DNA of 51,080 bases, from positions 1-51,080 of the forward strand of contig CALALB010000074.1 in NCBI GenBank assembly GCA_937923175.1, read 5' to 3'. The stretch is from an uncultured Chromatiaceae bacterium (GTDB taxonomy: Bacteria > Pseudomonadota > Gammaproteobacteria > Chromatiales > Chromatiaceae). The position numbers and the translations under genes were made by a program. A model generated the notes under the pieces. It saw nothing but the letters and a program-made list of their open reading frames with translations, did not search any database and had not been told where the DNA came from. Shown here in pieces: positions 26,691 to 34,000 of this stretch; position 1 is the stretch's first letter; the number at the start of each line of letters is the position of its first letter.

Positions 26691-28319
26691 ATGATTGCAC
26701 TCCTTGACTATGGCGCAGGTAATGTCCGCAGTCTGCGCAATGCCATCCATGCCCTCGGCTTTGACCTGACCGAAATCGAACGCCCGCAACAGATCCTCGA
26801 GGCAGAACGCCTGATCCTGCCTGGGGTCGGGGCCTTTGGGGCAGCGATGGAACGCCTGCACCGGCTTGGCTATGTCGAACCGCTTAAGGCCTATCTGAGG
26901 GCAGGACGGCCCTTTTTGGGTATCTGCGTAGGGTTGCAGATCCTGTTTGAGGGAAGCGAGGAATCGCCTGAGGTGCCAGGTCTGGGGATCATCCCCGGTC
27001 GGATCGAGCGTTTCGGTGGGGCAGGATTAGCGGTGCCTCATATGGGCTGGAATGCAGTGCGCCTGCAGCATGACTCGCCCCTGTTTGCCGGCTATGGCGG
27101 CGAGCCGGTCTATTTCGTGCACTCCTACCGGGCCTTGCCGAGCCCTGATAATGCCGACTGGCAGCTTGCCCTGACTGACTATGGCAAGCCCTTTTTGAGC
27201 GCCGTCCAGCGCGGCGCGGTCTGCGCCGTCCAGTTTCATCCCGAAAAAAGCGGTCGGGCAGGTCTGGCCTTGTTGCGTCACTTTTTGAGTGGCGAAGCGA
27301 CGACGGTGCCAAGCAGCCCGCATCCCCAGCAAACGCCCACCCGCCTGACCAAGCGTATCGTCGCCTGCCTGGATGTGCGCACCAACGACCAGGGCGATCT
27401 GGTGGTCACCAAGGGCGATCAATACGATGTGCGTGAAAAGACCGAGGGGCGTGCGGTGCGCAATCTGGGCAAGCCCATCGAGCTTGCCGAACGCTATTAC
27501 CAGGAGGGCGCCGATGAGATCGCCTTTCTCAATATCACTGCCTTTCGCGATTCGCCCCTTGCCGATCAGCCGATGCTTGAGGTCTTGCGGCGAACCTCAG
27601 AGCGGGTCTTTGTGCCGCTCACCATCGGCGGCGGGATCCGCGCCTATACCGATGCCGATGGGCAGCGCTATTCAGCGCTTGACGTTGCCCATGCCTATTT
27701 CCGCGCCGGTGCCGATAAGGTCTCGATCGGCTCGGATGCGGTCCTGGCGGTTTCGGACTATCTGGCGCGCGGCCGGGTCAGGGAGGGCCGCACGGCGATC
27801 GAACAGATCGCAGCGGTCTATGGTAATCAGGCAGTCGTCGTCTCGATCGACCCCCGGCGGGTCTATGTGCGTTCGCCCGCTGAGACCCGGCATCGGGTTA
27901 TCGAGACCAGCCTGCCGGGGCCGCAGGGCGAACGTTATTGCTGGTTTCAGTGCACCATCAAGGGTGGGCGCGAGGGATGGGATCTGGATGTCGTCGAGCT
28001 GGCGCGTGCCTGCGAGGAGCTGGGTGCAGGCGAGATTCTGCTCAATTCGATCGACCGCGATGGCACAGGCGCAGGCTTTGATCTGGAGCTGATCAAATTG
28101 GTCAAAGGCTCGGTTGGGATCCCGGTCATCGCCTCGAGCGGCGCCGGCTGTGTCGAGCATTTCGCCGAGCTCTTCAAAGAGACCGGGGTTGAGGCGGCGT
28201 TGGCTGCCGGGATCTTTCATCGGCGCGAGGTTTCCATCGAGTCGGTCAAGTCCTATCTATACGCCCAGGGCATCGAGACCCGCGGCGGTGACGGCATCTC
28301 CGCGCTGAGCCATGGTTGA
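26691..28319 (+). CDS. hisHF: Fused imidazole glycerol phosphate synthase, HisH-HisF (HIS7-like)
   Basis: A single 542-residue chain joins both subunits of the histidine-pathway enzyme that makes imidazole glycerol phosphate and AICAR. Residues 1-200 are the class I glutamine amidotransferase, with catalytic Cys79 (GICVGLQ), His183 and Glu185 (FHPEKSG). Residues 218-532 are the HisF barrel, with acid/base Asp228 (ACLDVRTND) and Asp387 (SIDPRRVYV). The barrel carries the extra loops of yeast and plant HIS7 (DADGQRYSALDVAHAYFRAG; ERYCWFQCTIKGGREGWDL) that normal bacterial HisF of about 255 residues lacks. It stands alone, outside any his operon, starting divergently from potF. Fusion and activity residues are seen; origin by transfer is inferred. 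Confidence 0.95.
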   Translation: MIALLDYGAGNVRSLRNAIHALGFDLTEIERPQQILEAERLILPGVGAFGAAMERLHRLGYVEPLKAYLRAGRPFLGICVGLQILFEGSEESPEVPGLGIIPGRIERFGGAGLAVPHMGWNAVRLQHDSPLFAGYGGEPVYFVHSYRALPSPDNADWQLALTDYGKPFLSAVQRGAVCAVQFHPEKSGRAGLALLRHFLSGEATTVPSSPHPQQTPTRLTKRIVACLDVRTNDQGDLVVTKGDQYDVREKTEGRAVRNLGKPIELAERYYQEGADEIAFLNITAFRDSPLADQPMLEVLRRTSERVFVPLTIGGGIRAYTDADGQRYSALDVAHAYFRAGADKVSIGSDAVLAVSDYLARGRVREGRTAIEQIAAVYGNQAVVVSIDPRRVYVRSPAETRHRVIETSLPGPQGERYCWFQCTIKGGREGWDLDVVELARACEELGAGEILLNSIDRDGTGAGFDLELIKLVKGSVGIPVIASSGAGCVEHFAELFKETGVEAALAAGIFHRREVSIESVKSYLYAQGIETRGGDGISALSHG

Positions 28320-28384
28320 CCGGGCCGGGGCAATGGGTGGGAACCGCGAAAAACGCCGGCCGGCCCATTCCGGCCTTGTCATTA

Positions 28385-28434
28385 ACGTCACCCCGGTGAA
28401 AACCTTGGCCGGAACTGAACCCAGTGATCCTCCA
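28385..28434. repeat. Intergenic hairpin repeat, copy 1
   Basis: The stretch begins GTCACCCCGGTGAAAACC and continues GGCCGGAACTGAACCC through CTCCAGG. It resembles the 43543-43590 copy (GTCATGCCGGCGCAGG, CCGGAACGGACTCCAGG) in order and spacing of its parts. It belongs to the common dispersed class of short inverted intergenic repeats in proteobacteria. Confidence 0.5.
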
Positions 28435-28710
28435 GGCACCGGCGTCTCTCTGCAGACAGCGCCTCAGTAGGTCCGCTGGGGTGAAGGCCTTTGCGCAATC
28501 CCCCTTTGTCCGACTGCAGGCGCCCTGTCCAGACTGGCTGGGCGGGGCAAGCCGCCCCTGGTCTGGTAACAACCTCCAGGTTTCATCCCAGCCGGGGATC
28601 ACCTCGGGGCGGGCCGGCGGTGATCTGGATTGGGCATAGATCCTGGCTGGCAGGCACTGGGGGATCTCGCCCGACCCCTCATGCCCTATTCAGGTGCCGT
28701 GATTCGGGTC

Positions 28711-28768
28711 CGGTCATTTTGGCGCAGGTCGGAGCAAGCCGGCGTAGGTCGGAACGGGATCCAGATCA
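28711..28768. repeat. Intergenic hairpin repeat, copy 2 (partly duplicated)
   Basis: Contains two tandem versions of the unit: GGCGCAGGTCGGAGC followed by CCGGCGTAGGTCGGAACGGG and ATCCAG. It is related to the copies at 28385 and 43447-43590. Confidence 0.45.
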
Positions 28769-28835
28769 CTCATTCCTTCCTGACCCAGGCCCAGATCCGC
28801 GGGCTCTGCCCAGGCAGAGTCGCCAGCATGCTGGA

Positions 28836-29714
28836 TTGTTCGCCTCCCTATCTGGGATAACCGGTCAGTTCGGTCGTTCAGTCGCCTGGTTGTTCATCTG
28901 CTGTTTGGCAGCCTTGGGTATGACCGGTTGTTTGAGCACTGTCCGTCCCCCTGAAACCCAGATGGATCTCGAGACCCTGATCCTCGATGCCGCCTCCTGT
29001 CATTTGCTGCGCGTCGGCCAAACCAATGATGTCGCGTCCACGGATGTCACGGTTATCCTCGCCGCTGATCAATATCGGATCCCCATCCAAACCATCATCG
29101 AGCGCGCCAACCGTCTGATCAGGGATTATGAACACAAACCGGCTGAGCTGGTGGGGCAAGCGATCCGCGCCTGTGAGCTTTTGGGTGAGCTGACCAGGAC
29201 GACCCCGGCCTTGGTCCGTTTCGAACCGGATGGCCAGCTGCGCTTTGCCTGGTTAAGGGTCGATGGGGCTGAGATCACCCCTGGCTTTGCCCAGCGCATG
29301 ATCACTGAGCTACGTGAGCGCCGCGCTATCGGTTTGATCATCAATAGCCCAGGCGGGTCGGTCGATGAGGCGCGCAAGCTCGGACGCTATCTGCGCGCCA
29401 ATGGTTTGCGCACCGCGGTCGATGATTATTGCGTCTCAGCCTGTATCGATGTCTTGGCCGGGGGGGTCGAGCGCTATGCCACACCCAATGCCAGGCTTGG
29501 CGTTCATCAGAGCCGCGTTCCCCGCCGTTACAGCAGCCATGAGGGCGGTCAACTCTATGTCGCCGATGCCTTTTTATATCTACGCGAGATGGGGGTGGAT
29601 GCCGATGTCGCGATCGCCGCTGCCGCTGTCCCGAATGACCGGGTTCTCCTGATCCCGCTCTCCGAGGCCCTGGCTGCCGGTTTGATCACCGGGGTAATCG
29701 AGCATTCACTCTGA
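28836..29714 (+). CDS. Lipoprotein with ClpP/crotonase-like fold (COG3904-like)
   Basis: About 292 residues from a TTG at 28836. The N-terminus is a lipoprotein signal (GRSVAWLFICCLAALGMTGC, Cys about residue 31). The C-terminal half resembles periplasmic ClpP-like proteins: LIINSPGGSVDEARKLGRYL, then VDDYCVSACIDVLAGG with a serine in the nucleophile position between two Cys, then ARLGVHQS with the candidate His. The family is annotated only as predicted periplasmic protein, and the catalytic roles are inferred from the fold. Start choice is uncertain because the frame stays open back to 28491. It lies downstream of hisHF in the same direction, but the repeat region between suggests separate transcription. 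Confidence 0.7.
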   Translation: MFASLSGITGQFGRSVAWLFICCLAALGMTGCLSTVRPPETQMDLETLILDAASCHLLRVGQTNDVASTDVTVILAADQYRIPIQTIIERANRLIRDYEHKPAELVGQAIRACELLGELTRTTPALVRFEPDGQLRFAWLRVDGAEITPGFAQRMITELRERRAIGLIINSPGGSVDEARKLGRYLRANGLRTAVDDYCVSACIDVLAGGVERYATPNARLGVHQSRVPRRYSSHEGGQLYVADAFLYLREMGVDADVAIAAAAVPNDRVLLIPLSEALAAGLITGVIEHSL

Positions 29715-29781
29715 CTCGACCGCGGCGAGCGCTGTCTTGGTCTAGGTCCGGCGATGGATCATCCCTGTCATTAAATACTAA

Positions 29782-29803
29782 AGATTAAAATAATTTTTAA
29801 TCT
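29782..29803. promoter_or_regulatory. Perfect AT-rich palindrome upstream of the rnf operon
   Basis: A 9-bp perfect inverted repeat (AGATTAAAA / TTTTAATCT) with a 4-bp TAAT centre lies in a strikingly AT-rich island about 160-180 bp before rnfB. It is the only AT-rich stretch in the intergenic region and so marks the probable promoter or operator zone. A regulatory role is inferred. On the minus or plus strand alone it could also act as a weak terminator for the upstream lipoprotein gene. Confidence 0.45.
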
Positions 29804-29963
29804 CAATAGAAACGATCTCGTAAACTCCCCCCGCTATGAGGAGCGAGCCACCCTGAGGCCCGCCCTCCTCGACCGAGCGCGTTGTTTCGCCCCATCCTGA
29901 CCGAACTGCTGCCAAACAGGCGAAGCAGTGACCAACAAACCCTGTAGCCGAGTAGCTGCCGCG

Positions 29964-30839
29964 ATGGAGATCATCGTCACTGCCACTGGCTTGATGACCG
30001 CCTTGGGCCTGATGCTTGGCCTGCTCCTGGCGGTGGCCAATCGACGGCTTTATGTGTTCGAGGACCCTCGGATCGATCAGGTCGAGGAGTTGTTGCCCCA
30101 TGCCAATTGCGGGGCCTGCGGCGAGGCTGGTTGTCGCCCCTTTGCCGAGAAGCTGGTCAAGGGCGAGATCGAGCCAGCGCGTTGTACGGTCAATGGTAGG
30201 TCGGGAAATCAGCGTATCGCTGAGTTTCTTGGGGTAGAACTCCAGACCCGCGAACCCTGGGTAGCGCGCCTGGCCTGTGCAGGTGGGGGCAATGTGGCTG
30301 CAGTACGCGCATTTTATCGCGGTCTCCCCTCCTGCCGCGCGGCTGCCTTGGTCTCGGGGGGAGGGCGCAGCTGCGCCTGGGGATGTCTTGGTTTTGGCGA
30401 TTGCGTGTCTGTATGCCGTTTCGGGGCGCTGTCTCTCAATCGCCAGGGGCTGCCGGTGGTGAGCGAGGAGCGCTGCACCGCCTGCGGCGATTGCCTCAGC
30501 ATCTGTCCCAAGGGTCTGTTCAGCCTGCATCCAGTCAGCCATCGGCTCTGGGTCGCCTGCAAGAATCTCGATCCGGGTGAGCAGGCCGAGCAGCAATGCG
30601 AGGTGGCCTGCACCGGCTGTGGGCGCTGCGCCCAAGATTCACCCGAGGGCCTGATCCAGATCCAGGACAATCTGGCGGTGATCGACTATGCCAAAAACGA
30701 TCTGGCCTCCAAGGTCGCTATCGAGCGCTGTCCGACCGGTGCCATCCTCTGGCTCGAGCCCGATGGGACAGTCGTTAAGGGTCTGAAGGCGCGCAGGGTA
30801 ATCCGCAAGGGCGCCAAGGTCGCTGAGCCGGCACTATAG
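29964..30839 (+). CDS. rnfB: Rnf complex iron-sulfur subunit RnfB
   Basis: A 291-residue ferredoxin-like subunit of the Rnf ion-translocating ferredoxin:NAD+ oxidoreductase. An N-terminal membrane helix (MTALGLMLGLLLAVANRRL) is followed by the 4Fe-4S domain HANCGACGEAGCRPFAEKL. Next is a Cys-rich block (LPSCRAAALVSGGGRSC, AWGCLGFGDCVSVCRFGAL) and further ferredoxin motifs (RCTACGDCLSICPKG; CTGCGRCAQDSPEG; RCPTGAI). It is the long multi-cluster RnfB type of anaerobes and Rhodobacter, not the short RsxB of E. coli. The ATG at 29964 gives a normal N-terminus; a GTG at 29928 has a better AGG-type ribosome site and may be the real start. It is the first gene of the Rnf cluster. Confidence 0.93.
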   Translation: MEIIVTATGLMTALGLMLGLLLAVANRRLYVFEDPRIDQVEELLPHANCGACGEAGCRPFAEKLVKGEIEPARCTVNGRSGNQRIAEFLGVELQTREPWVARLACAGGGNVAAVRAFYRGLPSCRAAALVSGGGRSCAWGCLGFGDCVSVCRFGALSLNRQGLPVVSEERCTACGDCLSICPKGLFSLHPVSHRLWVACKNLDPGEQAEQQCEVACTGCGRCAQDSPEGLIQIQDNLAVIDYAKNDLASKVAIERCPTGAILWLEPDGTVVKGLKARRVIRKGAKVAEPAL

Positions 30840-31019
30840 CGGTCAGTTGGCAGTGGTTGACGGAGAAGGCGGCCAATAGGCCTCGCCCCGGCTGATCGGC
30901 AAGATTAAACACCGGCAGAAACCTCAAGCCGGTGAAAACCGGGGTTGGCCAGCAGTAGGCAAAGAGACCCGGGTTTTAGGTGGGCGCTACACCCGAGCCC
31001 CCAGCAGTTGAGAAGATCC
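30840..31019. other. Intergenic gap rnfB-nifJ with a hairpin
   Basis: A 180-bp gap, the largest within the Rnf cluster. It contains a perfect 7-bp hairpin (CACCGGC / GCCGGTG, 11-nt loop) at 30910-30934 without a T-run. The hairpin could attenuate transcription or stabilise the RNA between the two genes. A second promoter for nifJ cannot be excluded. Confidence 0.4.
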
Positions 31020-34000
31020 ATGTTTGGAAGAAAAGACGATAGACAACCCAAATATCCTGGTATCCGGATGGCAGTGGACGGCAATACGGCGGTGATCCTG
31101 TGCGAGCGCGAGGCCTCGGATGCCGCCGGCGCCTATCCGATCACGCCCTCTACCCCCATGGGCGAGATCTGGGCCGAGGAGGTCGCCAAGGGACATCTCA
31201 ATATCTCAGGCCGACCCCTGATCTTTATCGAACCTGAATCCGAACATGCCGCTGCTGCGGTGACTGCAGGCATGGCGATGACTGGTCTGAGGGCGACCAA
31301 TTTCTCGTCGGCCCAGGGCGTGGCCTTTATGCACGAGTCGCTGTATGCCGCGGTCGGCAAGCGCCTGCCCTATGTGCTGAATATCGGGGCGCGCGCTATC
31401 ACCAAGGCTAGCCTCAATGTCCATTGTGCGCACGACGATTATCACTGCATCGATGATACCGGTTTCATCCAGGTCTTTGCCCGCAATGCCCAGGAGGCTG
31501 CGGATCTCAATCTGATCGCCCGCAAGCTCGCGGAGCTCAGCCTGACCCCGGCGGCGGTTGCCCAGGATGGATTCCTAACCACCCATTTGATCGAGCCGAT
31601 TCAGGCCCCGGAACGAGCCCTGATCGAGACCTTCTGCGGGCGTCCGGATGACCTCATCGAATGTCCTACCCCCGCCCAACGTCTCCTCTTTGGGCCAACC
31701 CGCCGGCGGGTGCCAGCACTGTGGGACGTCGATGACCCCTTGAGCTCGGGCACGGTGCAAAACCAAGACGCCTATATGCAGTCGGTTGCGGCCCAAAGGC
31801 CCTATTTCTTTGATCATATCCCCAGGCTTGCCGATCAGGTCATGGCCGAATATGAGGCGCTCACCGGGCGCCGCCATGCCCGGGTCTCTGGGTATCGCTG
31901 GGAGGATGCCGAATATCTGATCCTCGGTCAGGGCAGCATGACCGTTCAGGCCGAGGCAGTGGCCGATTATCTGCGCGAAAGCCGCAGGCTCAAGGTCGGG
32001 GTGCTCAATCTTACCATGTTTCGCCCCTTTCCGGGTGAACTCTTGGCCCGGATGATCCGGGGCAAACAGGGGGTGGCGGTGCTCGAGCGGGTCGATCAGC
32101 CCCTGGCCGAGGACCTGCCGATCCTGGTCGAGCTGCGCGCCGCGCTTACCAAATGTCTGGAAAACGGCATGGTCGGCAAACACGAACCCCTGCCTTATCC
32201 AGATTATCCAGCCTATAGATCAGGCGACATGCCCAGGCTCTATTCGGGCTGTTATGGTTTGGGCTCGCGCGATCTGCAACCTGAGGCTTTGATCGCTGCG
32301 GTCGAGAACATGCTGCCTGGGGGTGGACAGCGCCGGTTCTTTTATCTCTCGATCGATTTCGTGCGCGAGCCAGTCGATCCCCAGGATGAGATCCGTATCC
32401 AGGCGCTCAAGGATGCCTACCCCGAGATCGGGCGGCTCGCCCTGCGCGGCAGCGAAAACCCCAATCTACTGCCTCAGGATGCGATCACGGTGCGCATGCA
32501 CTCGGTCGGTGGTTGGGGAGCGGTGACCACCGGCAAGAACCTAGCGATGACCCTGTATGAGCTACTCGGCTGGCATATCCGGGCCAATCCCAAGTATGGC
32601 TCGGAGAAGAAGGGTCAGCCCACGACCTATTTTCTCGCCGCCGCCCCTGAGCCGATCCGTTTGAACTGCGAATATACCCAGGTCGATGTGGTCCTAAGCC
32701 CAGACCCCAATGTCTTCACCCATTCCAACCCCTTGGCGGGGCTTAAACCTGGCGGTTGTTTTATCATCCAGTCGAACCTAGACAGCCCGGAACAGGTCTG
32801 GGCCGGCTGTCCGCCCGCGGCCCGCCAATTCATCGTCGAGCACGGGATCCGGGTTTATTATCTGGATGGATTCAAGATCGCCCGGGAGGAGGCGACCAAC
32901 CCAGAGTTGCAATTCAGGATGCAGGGTGCGGCATTTCAGGGCGCCTTTTTTGCCGTATCCAATGTCATGGAACGCCTGGGGCTGACTGAGACGGGGCTTT
33001 TTGCCGCGATCGAGGAGCAATTGCGTGCCAAGTTCGGCGCCAAGGGGGAACGGGTGGTCCAGGACAATCTGCGGGTGGTACGCCGCGGGTTCGATGAACT
33101 GACCGAGATCACCGAGAAGCCCCTGGACTCGGACCAGCCCTTGCGGCGCAGGATGCCGCCCCTGCCGATCCTGTTAAAAACCCTGCCTGAAGGCAGCGGG
33201 AGGATCAGCGATGCCCATCGCTTTTGGGAGCAAACCGGCATCCTCTATGCCCGGGGCCGGGCCAATGACAATCTGGCCGACCCGCAGATGGCCTTATCTT
33301 TGCTGCCGGCGGCAACCGGCGTCTATCGCGACCTCACCCAGATCCGCTTTGAATATCCGCGCTTTATCCCCGAACGTTGCACCGCCTGCGGGAGTTGCGT
33401 GACGGTTTGCCCGGATAGCGCCATCCCTGGGCTGGTCAGCCGGATCAGCGAGATTCTGGCCACCGCGATCAACCGGGTCGAACACGGGATGCCGACCCGC
33501 TTTCTGCGGCGTGAGTCGCGTGCCCTGGAAAAACGCCTGCGTACCCTGATCGACTCTCAAGGGGAGGGTGCCGATGTGCGCACCCTTCTGGATCGGGCAA
33601 TCCTCGATACCCTGGCCGCCTTCGAGGGGGATGCGGCGGAGAAGTCATGCGCCGAGCGCGAGTTTGCCCTGATGCGCGCGGCGCTGGGCGATTATCCATT
33701 CGCCATCACCCGTCCCTATTGGACCAATCGCGAGAAGCAGCAGCTAGGCAGCGGTGGGCTATTCAGCGTCACGGTCAATCCATACACCTGCAAAGGCTGT
33801 ATGGAATGCGTCGAGGTCTGCAAGGACGGCGCCTTGGTCGCCGCGCAGCAGACCGATGAGGCCGTCGAGCATCTGCGCACCCGCTGGGCCCTGTGGCTAG
33901 AGCTGCCCAATACGGCCCCCGAGTTCATCCGTATCGAGTCGCTTGATGACAAGATCGGGGCGCTGGCAACCCTGCTCCTCGATAAGACCAATTATCTATC

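Larger units (their letters stand above)
28320..28835. other. Repeat-rich gene-free region between hisHF and lipoprotein gene
   Basis: About 515 bp with two 'ccggc...gccggaa' type intergenic repeats (28385-28434 and 28711-28768). An open frame extends through it from 28491, in frame with the downstream lipoprotein, but has no ribosome site and reads like repeat sequence. No other gene is seen. Confidence 0.5.

Noticed and set aside
28491-28835. Upstream extension of the ClpP-like lipoprotein to 28491
   Set aside because: The frame is open but translates repeat sequence and would bury the lipoprotein signal inside the chain; a start at 28836 fits a secreted lipoprotein.
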